64,000 nt of DNA from assembly GCF_016775155.1 (NCBI RefSeq), contig NZ_JAEUGD010000042.1, forward strand, positions 620,001 to 684,000, given 5' to 3'. The position numbers were made by a program, and so were the translations under genes. The notes beneath the pieces were generated by a model. That model was not told the origin of the DNA and did no database searches. It saw only the letters and a program-made list of their open reading frames with translations. Below, in pieces: positions 1 through 8,452 of the stretch; within the stretch, counting starts at the first letter, position 1; each line of letters opens with the position of its first letter. Origin of the DNA: Fulvivirga marina. Lineage in GTDB: Bacteria; Bacteroidota; Bacteroidia; Cytophagales; Cyclobacteriaceae.

Positions 1-2281
1 TCGATAACTCATGAAGATCGTCAAGGTTCATAGAGTCTGATGGTTCGGTAGCGTCTTCTGTTGAACGAGACTCTTCTTCAGTGGAAATGCCCAGGGTTTC
101 TGCTATTTTAAGAAACAAGTTTTTTTGTGTGAATGGCTTTAGAAGGTACCCATTCATGCCATGTTTGATACAACTTTCCGCTTCTTCTTTAGACGCAGCG
201 GCAGTAAGTGCAATTATAGGGGTATGCCTTTCATGTTGTTTTTCGTATTTCCTGATTTGCTTTGTTACCTCCAGCCCACTTATCTCCGGCATCTGTACGT
301 CCATGAAAATCATGTCATAATGGTTCTCTTTAACGTTAGCAATAGCCTGTTCCCCTGAGCTGATTAGTGTACTGTCTATTTTCCATTTGTCAAATATGAC
401 CTTTATTAATTCCAGGTTATATTCCTGATCATCTACCACTAATATCTTTTTGCCCTCCAAAGGAATATGATAAATAGATGATTTTTTCTTGGCTTCTTTC
501 AGGTCTTCCTTTTTGCCCGTTTTATATATGAGCTCTACTGTGAAAGATGTCCCTGTATTTTCTTCACTTTCTACGGAAATGGTACCGTTATGGAGGCTGG
601 TGATTTTCTTAACAATGGATAAACCTAAGCCAGTGCCTCCATATTTTCTGGTGGTGCCAGAATCAGCCTGTGCAAAATTTTTAAAAATGGAATTAAGCTT
701 GCTTTTGGGAATCCCTATCCCTGTATCAGATACAATCAGCTTTAATTTGACCTTCTCATGTTCTAGTGCCTGCTGGCTGATATTGACTGTAACTTGTCCT
801 GCAGGAGTAAATTTTATGGCATTGCTTATCAGGTTAATTAGTATTTGCCTGAATCTTACCGGGTCTCCAACCAAAATTTCAGAAACGTCATCCTCTATAT
901 TGTAATGGAATTGGAGGTTTTTCTTTTTTATTTGGTTCTGGAATGTATCTACGACATCGATGAGCTGTTGCTCAACAGAAAAACCGATCTCTTCAAGGGA
1001 AAGGTTTCCTGACTCCAGTTTGGCATAATCCAGTATGTCATTGATAATAGTTAACAGGTGATCCCCTGAATGATGAATGTTTTTAAGGTACTTTTGCTGA
1101 TTAGGGTTGAGCGCTGTGTATTCTAGTTGCTCGGTATAGCCAATAATTGAGTTGAGTGGAGTGCGAATCTCATGACTCATGTTGGATAAAAATTCTTCTT
1201 TAACCCTTGCCAGCTTTTCGGCTCGTTCTTTAGCCTCTTTAAGCTTATCCTTATTCTTTTGGTTTCTGGAGATATCGCTGATGATGATAAAAAGCAGAAT
1301 GGCAAAGATGATCAGTGCGATGATCCAGGTCAGGCTCATAATATAAATAGCCTTATCTGTAGCCTTTTGTGCTGCCTCCGCCCGGTTGACGGATATAGTT
1401 TTTTCGCGATCTTCGATTCTGTTAGCCACTTCCCGGATCTCCTTCATAAGATCATTGTCGCGTTGGGTGAGTGCCAGTTCCTGTTCTTTTATTGCTTTGA
1501 TATTCTCGTTTCTTTCCTGTCCGATCTTGGAAATAATCTGGCCAATGTCGCTGGAGTTAAGATCATTGGGTGAATCCTGAAAAGTGTAAAGTCGGTATTT
1601 GCTACTTTGAGTGACGGTATCTGATGTGTTACCGGCTTTTGGAGTTTCTTCTGCTAGTAATTCTGTTGGCTGATCCGTGGTTTCTTCGGGGTGGCTTTCA
1701 TTTCCTCCACCAAAAATTCGTTGAAATATGGATACTTTTTTTTCTTGTTGTCGGGGCTCAGGGATTTTTACTTTTTTAATCCTGTCATAGTTTTCATCAG
1801 GATTGAAGCCTTCGGTTTTGGTAATTGGCTGTGGCGTAGAACTCTTTTCTCTTATTTTGGCTATGTTTTCAAGTACCCGCTCAAGAACTTCTTCTACGCC
1901 CTGATCTTTTTTGATGTCGATGAGCTGTTTAAGTATGCTATACTTTTTCTCTATAAGCACCTGCAACGAGTCCACCATTTTCAGTTGATCTTTATTTTTT
2001 GTTAGCTCATACAGGCTATTAATCTTGTTGTCTATGGTGGATATTGACTGGTAAAATGGCGTTAGGTTTTCTGATTCTCGGGTGATAGTGTATGTTCTTA
2101 CGCTATTTTCAGCATCAGAAAGGTCACTGAGAATTTCCTTAAGAGAAATCAACTTAGGGTTAGGTTGAGATTCCTTTTTAATAGATACAATAAGCTGGGT
2201 TAGCGTATTTTGACCTACAAACCCTATTACTGTAAGTGCTAAAAGTGCTAACGCAAAGGTTAAAATGATTTTACCCTTCAT
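1..2281 (-). CDS. Hybrid sensor histidine kinase/response regulator (C-terminus outside window)
   Basis: An open frame runs from ATG at 2281 leftwards out of the window, giving about 760 codons. Order seen: membrane segment near residues 6-26; a long, partly charged sensor region; a second membrane segment near 320-345; HisKA with H-box MSHEIRTP (His370); HATPase motifs DTGIGIP and GGTGLGLSIV; then a receiver domain with phospho-acceptor Asp661 in MDVQMPEISG and the KPF lysine further on. It is a membrane hybrid kinase that should pass phosphate from His to its own receiver. The missing end may hold an Hpt domain, as in related kinases. The ligand cannot be told. The 18-nt palindrome at 2410-2427 lies upstream. 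The family is certain; the pathway is unknown. Confidence 0.93.
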   Translation of the reverse strand, partial: MKGKIILTFALALLALTVIGFVGQNTLTQLIVSIKKESQPNPKLISLKEILSDLSDAENSVRTYTITRESENLTPFYQSISTIDNKINSLYELTKNKDQLKMVDSLQVLIEKKYSILKQLIDIKKDQGVEEVLERVLENIAKIREKSSTPQPITKTEGFNPDENYDRIKKVKIPEPRQQEKKVSIFQRIFGGGNESHPEETTDQPTELLAEETPKAGNTSDTVTQSSKYRLYTFQDSPNDLNSSDIGQIISKIGQERNENIKAIKEQELALTQRDNDLMKEIREVANRIEDREKTISVNRAEAAQKATDKAIYIMSLTWIIALIIFAILLFIIISDISRNQKNKDKLKEAKERAEKLARVKEEFLSNMSHEIRTPLNSIIGYTEQLEYTALNPNQQKYLKNIHHSGDHLLTIINDILDYAKLESGNLSLEEIGFSVEQQLIDVVDTFQNQIKKKNLQFHYNIEDDVSEILVGDPVRFRQILINLISNAIKFTPAGQVTVNISQQALEHEKVKLKLIVSDTGIGIPKSKLNSIFKNFAQADSGTTRKYGGTGLGLSIVKKITSLHNGTISVESEENTGTSFTVELIYKTGKKEDLKEAKKKSSIYHIPLEGKKILVVDDQEYNLELIKVIFDKWKIDSTLISSGEQAIANVKENHYDMIFMDVQMPEISGLEVTKQIRKYEKQHERHTPIIALTAAASKEEAESCIKHGMNGYLLKPFTQKNLFLKIAETLGISTEEESRSTEDATEPSDSMNLDDLHELS

Positions 2282-2409
2282 GAAAAATAATTAGAAATTG
2301 GTGACCAAACGTCTGAAACATCTGCAAGTAGCATTCCATTTTAAGGTAAACGCATTTTTACAGATTTAGGGGCCATTCAAGGTTCTATTTTATTTTCAAA
2401 TTGACAAAT

Positions 2410-2427
2410 ATTTTCAATATTGAAAAT
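2410..2427. promoter_or_regulatory. Perfect AT-rich palindrome upstream of the hybrid kinase
   Basis: ATTTTCAAT followed directly by ATTGAAAAT makes an 18-nt perfect dyad, 129 bp upstream of the kinase start. It has the form of an operator for a dimeric regulator, but no regulator is known and the region is AT-rich, so chance is possible. Confidence 0.25.
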
Positions 2428-2505
2428 TATTGCCGGAACCTTAGTCCCTCTGGAACTTGGCGCAACTCTCTTTCAATTAGAACAACAAAGGGAAGGAAAG
2501 GTTTC

Positions 2506-2536
2506 AAAGGGCATGTTGAAGTAGGGGCTGCCCTTT
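2506..2536 (-). terminator. Possible hairpin terminator after cysH
   Basis: AAAGGGCA and TGCCCTTT form an 8-bp stem with a 15-nt loop, 36 bp past the cysH stop. No clean U-run follows on the minus strand, so it may be a stabilising hairpin or only a weak terminator. The rest of 2282-2571 shows no gene. Confidence 0.35.
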
Positions 2537-2571
2537 AAAACTTTTATGGGGTTGTTTAGATCGTTGATAGT

Positions 2572-3234
2572 TTATGCATGGAGACCACATTCGGTCTTAG
2601 TCGTATCTGCCCATCGTCCACTTCTACCGGCACCTTTTTTTGTACAATGGAAACAGCCTATAGAGCTATATCCCTGTCCTGCCAGAGGGTGTATGGGGAG
2701 CTCATGTAAAAGCTGATAGAGAGCCACGTCAGAAGGTGACAGATCAATCAAAGGATGAAACTTTATAAGTTCGCCCTTACGCTGGAAGATATCCATGTCC
2801 TTACGGCTATCATTTTGATGAGCCATTAAACCCGAAATCCAGAACTTGAAAGGCTTTTTGACCTGATCCAGAGGCTCTACTTTATTGATGTAGCAGCACA
2901 GATCAGGATTGTACTTCCAAGTTTTGTTGTCATGAGTAAATTTATTTTTGTTGCTTCTGGCTTTGACATTAACCACATTCAGATTTAGTTGCCGGATCAA
3001 TCTATCCTTAAAATCCAATGTTTCATCAAAATGAAAAGTGGTGTCAATAAAGTGTATGGGGTGTTCCGGTGCTACTCTGCTGATCATATGTAGTAGAACA
3101 ACAGAAGAGGTTCCGAATGAGGAAGTAACCAGTATATCCGACGAGGGATGATTCTGGAAAAGCATTTTTAGTCGCTCTTCCGGAGTTTTCGACGAATACT
3201 CTTCATTAGCTTCTTGTAGATTCATAGTTGTCAT
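2572..3234 (-). CDS. cysH: Phosphoadenylyl-/adenylyl-sulfate reductase
   Basis: This PAPS-reductase-family protein of 220 aa reduces activated sulfate to sulfite. The P-loop-like region TSSFGTSS lies at 37-44. The C-terminal KTECGLH motif (Cys216) is the catalytic cysteine that carries the S-sulfo intermediate. A CC pair (113-114) and a CxxC pair (194, 197) are the four ligands of a [4Fe-4S] cluster; enzymes with this cluster mostly prefer APS to PAPS, so an APS reductase is likely (inference). It is the last gene of the sulfur operon. Its start overlaps the sirC stop by one base, implying translational coupling. No cysD/cysN (ATP sulfurylase) is present in the window, so sulfate activation must be encoded elsewhere. 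Confidence 0.93.
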   Translation of the reverse strand: MTTMNLQEANEEYSSKTPEERLKMLFQNHPSSDILVTSSFGTSSVVLLHMISRVAPEHPIHFIDTTFHFDETLDFKDRLIRQLNLNVVNVKARSNKNKFTHDNKTWKYNPDLCCYINKVEPLDQVKKPFKFWISGLMAHQNDSRKDMDIFQRKGELIKFHPLIDLSPSDVALYQLLHELPIHPLAGQGYSSIGCFHCTKKGAGRSGRWADTTKTECGLHA

Positions 3235-3830
3235 TACTTTGAGACTAATTCTTTGGTCTTATCGTTTAATATTCTCACTTTCTCTGAAAAGGAAACTTTT
3301 AAACTGTTTCTTATTCTATTCAGGTTGTTAACCAATTCATTGGTTTCATCAGGGAGTATATCTTCCAGTACTTCCCTGAAACGTTTGGCAAATGTCGGGG
3401 ACTGTCCATTGGTTGATATTCCAATTTTCAGATTCCCTTTTGTAACAGTTGATCCAAGATAGAAATCGCACAGATCGGGTGTGTCCGCTACGTTGGTCAG
3501 TATACCTTTAGCTCTTGCCATTCCATAAATGACTGCATTAAGGTCTCTGTTATTGGTAGCTAGTATTAGTAGTTGAATGCCACTGTGAAGATCGCTGGGT
3601 AAAAAGGCTCTTTGGTGTAACGAGATCGTATCAATACCATTTACCCGTGCTCTTATGTCCTCACTAATTTCACGCCCAACAAGTACAATGTTTGCCCTGG
3701 GATCATTTTTAAGCAGGGCATTTAATTTTTCCAGGGCCACATTCCCTCCACCAACAATGAGGGTCTTAAGTTGCCTTATCTTTAAAAAAACTGGAAACAG
3801 ATTGTTGTTAGAATTCATCTTTTTTGGCAT
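3234..3830 (-). CDS. Precorrin-2 dehydrogenase/sirohydrochlorin ferrochelatase (Met8/SirC-like)
   Basis: 198 aa with the N-terminal NAD-binding motif VGGGNVALEKLNAL (about 26-39) of the CysG N-domain/Met8 family. It oxidises precorrin-2 to sirohydrochlorin and may insert iron to make siroheme, the prosthetic group of the sulfite reductase in the same operon. The start overlaps the end of cobA by 23 bases and its stop overlaps the cysH start, a tightly coupled arrangement. A short C-terminal helical part (about 150-198) fits the Met8/SirC fold. Whether it has ferrochelatase activity as well as dehydrogenase activity cannot be told from sequence. Confidence 0.88.
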   Translation of the reverse strand: MPKKMNSNNNLFPVFLKIRQLKTLIVGGGNVALEKLNALLKNDPRANIVLVGREISEDIRARVNGIDTISLHQRAFLPSDLHSGIQLLILATNNRDLNAVIYGMARAKGILTNVADTPDLCDFYLGSTVTKGNLKIGISTNGQSPTFAKRFREVLEDILPDETNELVNNLNRIRNSLKVSFSEKVRILNDKTKELVSK

Positions 3831-4560
3831 TTAATGGTTCATGAACATTAAGGTACTCACTGACTGATTCACCTATTACAATCAGTGCAGGAGCCGGGAT
3901 GCCTTGACTTTGCTTCACTATGGAGCTTACAGTGCCAGTAACTACCCGCGCTGTAGGAAGTGAGCCCTGTGATATAATGGCGACCGGTGTGTCGTGCTTT
4001 TCCTGTGACTGATAGATTGAGACAATCTCGGGAAGCTTACCTAATCCCATGAAATAAACCACAGTGGCGGAAGATTGAGCCGCAAGTCGGGCGTCAGTAG
4101 ACAGCTTACCATTTTTGTTTGTGGCTGTTACTACCCAAAAGCTTTCATTTACCCCCCTTGTAGTTAATGGGATGCCATAGTAGCCTGGTAAATTTAGGCT
4201 TGAAATACCAATAACTACGTCAGTATGAATGCCAAAAGCCTTAGCATAGTCAATCTCCTCCTTGCCGCGGGCGAAAATTAGAGGGTCACCACCTTTTAGT
4301 CGAACTACATGCTTGCCCTGAAGGGCATATTCTACTATGAGCTGGTTGATTTCATCCTGAGTCGAACTATGGGTGCCGGCCCTTTTTCCAACATATATTT
4401 TTTCGCAGGTACTTACAGCATATTTTAATAACTGTTTATTTACTAATGCATCGTAAAGCAATACTTCTGCTGATGCTATGGCCTTTACACCTTTTATAGA
4501 GATGAGGTCCGGATCTCCTGGTCCGGCCCCAACTAATGTCAATTGTCCTGTTTTACTCAT
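3808..4560 (-). CDS. cobA: Uroporphyrinogen-III C-methyltransferase
   Basis: 250-aa SUMT enzyme that makes precorrin-2 from uroporphyrinogen III with two SAM molecules, the first committed step to siroheme. The family signatures VGAGPGDPDLIS (about 11-22) and VRLKGGDPLIFARG (about 82-95) are intact. Its ATG overlaps the stop of the upstream sulfite reductase by four bases (ATGA), so the two are probably translationally coupled. Length is typical for a stand-alone SUMT (no CysG fusion; the partner domain is encoded by the next gene). Use of SAM by this enzyme fits the SAM riboswitch at the head of the operon. Confidence 0.93.
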   Translation of the reverse strand: MSKTGQLTLVGAGPGDPDLISIKGVKAIASAEVLLYDALVNKQLLKYAVSTCEKIYVGKRAGTHSSTQDEINQLIVEYALQGKHVVRLKGGDPLIFARGKEEIDYAKAFGIHTDVVIGISSLNLPGYYGIPLTTRGVNESFWVVTATNKNGKLSTDARLAAQSSATVVYFMGLGKLPEIVSIYQSQEKHDTPVAIISQGSLPTARVVTGTVSSIVKQSQGIPAPALIVIGESVSEYLNVHEPLNAKKDEF

Positions 4561-6683
4561 GCCTTGTAGTAGTTAGAAATTACCTCTTTGTCTTTTCCAT
4601 CCTGAGCTTCATCCTTTCTTAGGACAAGAGCCTTTTGGTAGAAGTTCTTTGCTTGTTCATGGTACTCCTTGGCAAACGCAGGCTCAGGAGTGTTTTGGTT
4701 GATCTGAAGAACAGTAGCTTCGAAATCGACCTGAAGGGCCAAGGCGTCAAAATGTTCAGTAAAGTCTTTGATGATACCAATGTGTGTGTTACAATGTACA
4801 TCTCTGCTCAATAGCAACGCTTTGGCAGTAATTACAAAAGTGCTGTAACTATGGTAAATGGAGTCTGAATAATATCCGTTTTCCAGTGCTTCACCTGAGT
4901 AATGAAGCCTTTCTTCGGCATCATTAAATATGGTGCTTACGACATCAAAGCTTACACCGGCACATTCTCCAGTTCCAATTTCAGGCACAAAGGCTTCTGT
5001 TTCACCCCAATCCAGGTAGTCATCCTGGGTTAATGACTGGACGTCAGCAAGAGACTTTAGCAAGTTGTAGAAATACATTTTGCCCTGTCTCAGATAATAG
5101 TAGTTGAAGTATTCACCTTCCTCAGAGTTGGCATCAAAGTCATTCAGTAACCATCTTACAGCTTCAGGTATTTTTTTGGTTGGTAGCTTGATTACTTTGT
5201 CTGCAATAAAGCCACGTCCGTGTTCATCAATGCCGCCCCCTAATACTACCTGAAGTGCCGGAATAATTGATTTTCCATTTTTAATAGAGCTTCCGTGAAA
5301 ACCTATGTTGGCAATCATGTGCTGGCCGCATGAGTTCATACAACCGCTTATTTTAATATGAATATCAGCATCCGCAATCAGAGAGTGGTATTCGTTGCTG
5401 ATCATTTTTTCCAACTCTTCTGCCACACCTGTGCTGTTGGTTACGCCAAGGTTACATGTGTCAGTGCCAGGGCAGGCGGTAACATCAATAATGGTATCAG
5501 CACCAGGTGCTGCAATTCCAAGGTGATTCAGAACGTAATGCAAATATGGCAAGTATTCTTTTCTTGCGTATTTGAGCAGCAGTCCCTGGCCGACAGTTAC
5601 ACGGATGTCGTCAGCAATGTAGCCTTTAGTTAACCTTACAAGCTCGCGTGTTTTTTCAGCATTAATGTTACCTAGTGGCAGACGTACTTTGATAGCATAA
5701 AAGCCTTTTTGTTTTTGCTCAAATACGTTTGTGTCAAGCCATTTCTGGTATTCCTGCTCATTGGTGATTTTTACATCGGGGGTTTCCCGTTTTTCTGGTA
5801 TTTCCACAGCAATAGCTTCTGTTTCAATCGGGTAAGTTTTGAATGCATTAGCTGTTTGCTCCTGTTTAACCAGTTCCATGAACTTTTCTAGTCCGAGACC
5901 TCTTTTTGGATCTATAAGGAATTTTAATCTGGCCTTGTGTCTTTTCTCACGCTCACCATAACGGTCAAAAACCCTTAAGCCAGCCTCCATGAACGGAATG
6001 ATTTTGTCTGCAGGCAGAAATTCGTAAGCTGTTTGAGCTATGAAAGTCTGAGCTCCCAGACCTCCGCCAACTACTACTTTAAAGCCCTTTATGCCATCCT
6101 GGATTTTTGGAATGAAGCCAAAGTCATGGATGTATGTAAAAGCAGAATCTTTTTCACTTGAAGAGAAAGCAATTTTTATTTTCCTTCCCATGTCTTGGCA
6201 TATAGGGTTTCTCAGGAAGAATTCAGAGGCAGCATGTGCATAAACTGCAACGTCAAATGGTTCTTCCGGATCTATTCCAGCCATTGAAGAGGCGGTGATA
6301 GTTCTTACAGTATTACCGCAGGCTTCTTTGGTTGTTACTCCTGTCTCTTCCAGTTTTGCCCACATTTCAGGTGTGTCTTCCAAGTGCACATAGTGCAGCT
6401 GAATATTTTGCCTTGTTGTAGTATGCAGGTTTCCATTAGTGTATTCTTCAGAGAGGTCAGCTATACGTATCAGCTGCTCGCCGGTAAGCTTACCGTAAGG
6501 TAGTTTAAGGCGGAACATCTGCACGCCAAGCTGACGTTGCCCATATACACCGCGAGCCAGTCGGAACGCTTTGAATCGCTCCTCCTGGATCTCTCCTTTT
6601 TTAAACTGTGATATCTTTTGTTGTAGCTCCTGAATGTCTTTTTGAGCTGCTTTGGAGATCTTTTGGTCTAGTACTATGCTCAT
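4557..6683 (-). CDS. Ferredoxin-dependent siroheme sulfite reductase with C-terminal HEPN-like extension
   Basis: 708 aa. Two ferredoxin-like/nitrite-sulfite reductase repeats carry the siroheme-[4Fe-4S] ligands as C-x5-C (404, 410) and C-x3-C (448, 452). It reduces sulfite to sulfide, presumably with electrons from the ferredoxin encoded two genes upstream. Sulfite rather than nitrite is preferred as substrate because of the cysH, siroheme and metZ neighbours; the fold alone does not separate the two. The core ends near residue 550. Residues about 565-708 form an extra helical domain resembling the HEPN-like tail of some Bacteroidota reductases (my assignment, moderate). It is preceded by the Cys-leader attenuator at 6721-6856, so it is probably controlled separately from metZ. 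Confidence 0.9.
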   Translation of the reverse strand: MSIVLDQKISKAAQKDIQELQQKISQFKKGEIQEERFKAFRLARGVYGQRQLGVQMFRLKLPYGKLTGEQLIRIADLSEEYTNGNLHTTTRQNIQLHYVHLEDTPEMWAKLEETGVTTKEACGNTVRTITASSMAGIDPEEPFDVAVYAHAASEFFLRNPICQDMGRKIKIAFSSSEKDSAFTYIHDFGFIPKIQDGIKGFKVVVGGGLGAQTFIAQTAYEFLPADKIIPFMEAGLRVFDRYGEREKRHKARLKFLIDPKRGLGLEKFMELVKQEQTANAFKTYPIETEAIAVEIPEKRETPDVKITNEQEYQKWLDTNVFEQKQKGFYAIKVRLPLGNINAEKTRELVRLTKGYIADDIRVTVGQGLLLKYARKEYLPYLHYVLNHLGIAAPGADTIIDVTACPGTDTCNLGVTNSTGVAEELEKMISNEYHSLIADADIHIKISGCMNSCGQHMIANIGFHGSSIKNGKSIIPALQVVLGGGIDEHGRGFIADKVIKLPTKKIPEAVRWLLNDFDANSEEGEYFNYYYLRQGKMYFYNLLKSLADVQSLTQDDYLDWGETEAFVPEIGTGECAGVSFDVVSTIFNDAEERLHYSGEALENGYYSDSIYHSYSTFVITAKALLLSRDVHCNTHIGIIKDFTEHFDALALQVDFEATVLQINQNTPEPAFAKEYHEQAKNFYQKALVLRKDEAQDGKDKEVISNYYKA

Positions 6684-6720
6684 ATCACTACTTTTTTAAA
6701 TTTTTTAAAATTCTTTTAAT

Positions 6721-6755
6721 AAAAAAAGGCCTCTTCTGAGTATCCGGAAGAGGCC
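6721..6755 (-). terminator. Intrinsic terminator of the Cys-leader attenuator before the sulfite reductase gene
   Basis: On the minus strand GGCCTCTTC (6755-6747), a 10-nt loop (6746-6737) and GAAGAGGCC (6736-6728) form a perfect 9-bp stem, followed by seven U at 6727-6721. It lies 32 nt past the short leader stop and ends 37 nt before the sulfite reductase start. Transcripts from the operon promoter must pass it to reach the sulfite reductase, cobA, sirC and cysH genes. Confidence 0.88.
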
Positions 6756-6785
6756 TTTTGATGCTTTTTATTCCTGACCGGATAC
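6740..6785 (-). promoter_or_regulatory. Candidate antiterminator pairing of the Cys attenuator
   Basis: GTATCCGG (minus strand, 6785-6778) begins two bases after the leader stop codon. It is the exact complement of CCGGATAC (6747-6740), which covers the terminator loop and the last base of its left arm. This 8-bp pairing would compete with the terminator. A ribosome resting on the leader stop codon would cover the first segment and allow termination. A ribosome stalled on the Cys codons about 20 nt earlier would leave it free. The pairing is seen; the mechanism is inferred. Confidence 0.65.
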
Positions 6786-6787
6786 AA

Positions 6788-6856
6788 TTATTCCTTCATG
6801 TGCTTACAACAAGTACAACACATACAGAAAATGACGTTATTTAACACTTGCCTCAT
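6788..6856 (-). CDS. Cys-rich leader peptide (22 aa) overlapping the metZ stop
   Basis: The ATG at 6856 overlaps the metZ TGA (ATGA), so ribosomes finishing metZ can restart here. The peptide has five Cys codons within seven (Cys11, 13, 14, 16, 17; segment CMCCTCCKHMKE), then a TAA. It is followed immediately by the antiterminator half-site and an intrinsic terminator. Composition, size and position match a classical leader peptide of amino-acid attenuation, here sensing charged tRNA-Cys ahead of the sulfite reductase genes. A small metal-binding or thiol peptide is the alternative reading. Too short for standard gene calling. Confidence 0.75.
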   Translation of the reverse strand: MRQVLNNVIFCMCCTCCKHMKE

Positions 6857-8037
6857 TTTGATGCTCTCAATGCGTTTTCTATGTCTTCCAGTATATCATT
6901 TACATTTTCCAGGCCTACTGATATCCTTACCAGTCCTGGAAGTATGCCTACCTCAGCCCTCTCCTCATCAGTAAGTTTTGAGTGAGTAGTTGAAGCAGGG
7001 TGTGTGGCAATAGTTCTGGAATCTCCCAGGTTAGCTGTAAGAGACATCATTTTGAGGCTATTCAAAAACTTACGGCCACGATCGAATCCTCCAGTGACTA
7101 CAAATGAAACTAGTCCACCACCCAGTTTCATTTGCTTTTTAGCTAACTGACTTTGTGGGTGAGATCCTAAAAACGGATATTTTACCAGCTCAAGCTCGTC
7201 GTGCCCTTCCAGATATTCGGCTATTCTTATAGCACTGTCGCAGTGACGATCCATTCGTACAGCCAGGGTTTCGAGGCTTTTACTTAGCAACCATCCGTTA
7301 AAAGGTGACAGTGAAGGTCCTGTATGTCTGGTGAAAAACCTGATTTCATCGATCAGTTCTTTTGTGCCCAATATTGCCCCGGCAATGGTTCTGCCTTGCC
7401 CGTCTATAAACTTGGTGGCAGAGTGTGTTACCAGGTGTGCCCCATATTTGGCAGGTTGTTGCAAATACGGAGTAGCAAAACAGTTATCAACGTTTAAGAT
7501 CAGGTTATGCCTTTTGGCTAGTAGTCCAAGCCATTCCAGATCAATAATATCTAAGCCAGGGTTTGAAGGTGTTTCAACAAAGATCATTTTGGTGTTGGGT
7601 TTGATCTTGTCTTCCCACTCATCCTGATTGTTGATATCTGCGTAAGTATGCTCAATTCCCCATTTAGGGAATACCTGCGTGAAAAGCTGATGTGTAGAAC
7701 CGAAAACAGATCTTGAAGCCAATATGTGATCGCCGTTCTTCAAAAGAGCTGCCATGCTGCTAAACATTGCAGCCATTCCTGAGGCAGTGGCTATACCATC
7801 TTCTGTGCCCTCCATAGCGCAAAGCTTGTTGATAAACTCTGTGTTGTTAGGGTTAGAAAACCTTGTATATATATTGCCATCCAGTTCATCTGCAAATAAT
7901 GCACGGGCTTGTTCCGCATCTTCAAAAGTAAAACTTGACGTCATGTAAACAGGTACGGAGTGCTCATTATACCCTGAGCGCTCACTCTGGTTACGTATGG
8001 CTTTGGTTTCAAAATGTTTGTATTCGGGCATGTTCAA
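6853..8037 (-). CDS. metZ: O-succinylhomoserine sulfhydrylase (Cys/Met metabolism PLP enzyme)
   Basis: 394 aa of the Cys/Met-metabolism PLP family. It has the N-terminal YTRFSNPN phosphate-binding motif, the aspartate in LNVDNCFATP, and the PLP lysine in THSATKFIDGQG. The most likely reaction is direct sulfhydrylation of an activated homoserine with sulfide to homocysteine (MetZ). Cystathionine gamma-synthase and other close relatives cannot be excluded by motif reading. It would consume the sulfide made by the sulfite reductase. It lies 15 bp after the ferredoxin gene, and its stop codon overlaps the ATG of the 22-aa Cys leader. Being behind the SAM riboswitch but in front of the Cys attenuator, it can be expressed without the sulfite reductase genes. 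Confidence 0.88.
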   Translation of the reverse strand: MNMPEYKHFETKAIRNQSERSGYNEHSVPVYMTSSFTFEDAEQARALFADELDGNIYTRFSNPNNTEFINKLCAMEGTEDGIATASGMAAMFSSMAALLKNGDHILASRSVFGSTHQLFTQVFPKWGIEHTYADINNQDEWEDKIKPNTKMIFVETPSNPGLDIIDLEWLGLLAKRHNLILNVDNCFATPYLQQPAKYGAHLVTHSATKFIDGQGRTIAGAILGTKELIDEIRFFTRHTGPSLSPFNGWLLSKSLETLAVRMDRHCDSAIRIAEYLEGHDELELVKYPFLGSHPQSQLAKKQMKLGGGLVSFVVTGGFDRGRKFLNSLKMMSLTANLGDSRTIATHPASTTHSKLTDEERAEVGILPGLVRISVGLENVNDILEDIENALRASK

Positions 8038-8052
8038 TCTTTCTGTTTTAAT

Positions 8053-8400
8053 TTATGAGGCATGTAGCCACTGTTGTTTTTCTGATAACTCATCGTTTGT
8101 CTCTTCATAATCGGGGTCAGGTACGCAACAATCTACCGGACAAACGGCTGCGCATTGAGGCTCTTCATGAAAGCCTACGCATTCGGTACATTTACCTGAA
8201 ACGATATAGAAAAAACTGTCTGAGACAGGCTCCTGTTGTTCATCTCCGGGGGTGACTGAGCCGTCTTCGAGCTCTACCTCCGAAAGTTCAGTGCCGTCAC
8301 TCCACGACCACTCTTCGCCACCTTCGTAGATGGCGGTATTGGGGCATTCTGGCTCGCAGGCCCCGCAGTTAATGCATTCTTCAGTTATTAATAGTGCCAT
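8053..8400 (-). CDS. 4Fe-4S dicluster ferredoxin
   Basis: 115-aa ferredoxin with a first cluster motif CxxCxxCxxxC (Cys9, 12, 15, 19) and a second cysteine set in [13 protein letters not shown] (71, 74, 83) plus Cys87, 91 and 92. An acidic insert of about 45 residues (30-65) separates them. As first structural gene of the sulfur operon it is the obvious electron donor for the ferredoxin-type sulfite reductase, and possibly for the APS reductase cluster (inference from context). No strong Shine-Dalgarno sequence is visible, as usual in this phylum. The 138-nt untranslated stretch before it holds competing hairpins (8453-8550). Confidence 0.9.
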   Translation of the reverse strand: MALLITEECINCGACEPECPNTAIYEGGEEWSWSDGTELSEVELEDGSVTPGDEQQEPVSDSFFYIVSGKCTECVGFHEEPQCAAVCPVDCCVPDPDYEETNDELSEKQQWLHAS

Positions 8401-8452
8401 GTTAAATGTTAGGTTTTAGGTGTTTTAGGTATTAAAAATTTGTCTTGGATTT

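Noticed and set aside
4557-6683. Nitrite reductase rather than sulfite reductase
   Set aside because: Residue motifs allow both, but every neighbour belongs to sulfate assimilation and siroheme synthesis, and no nitrate/nitrite genes are near.
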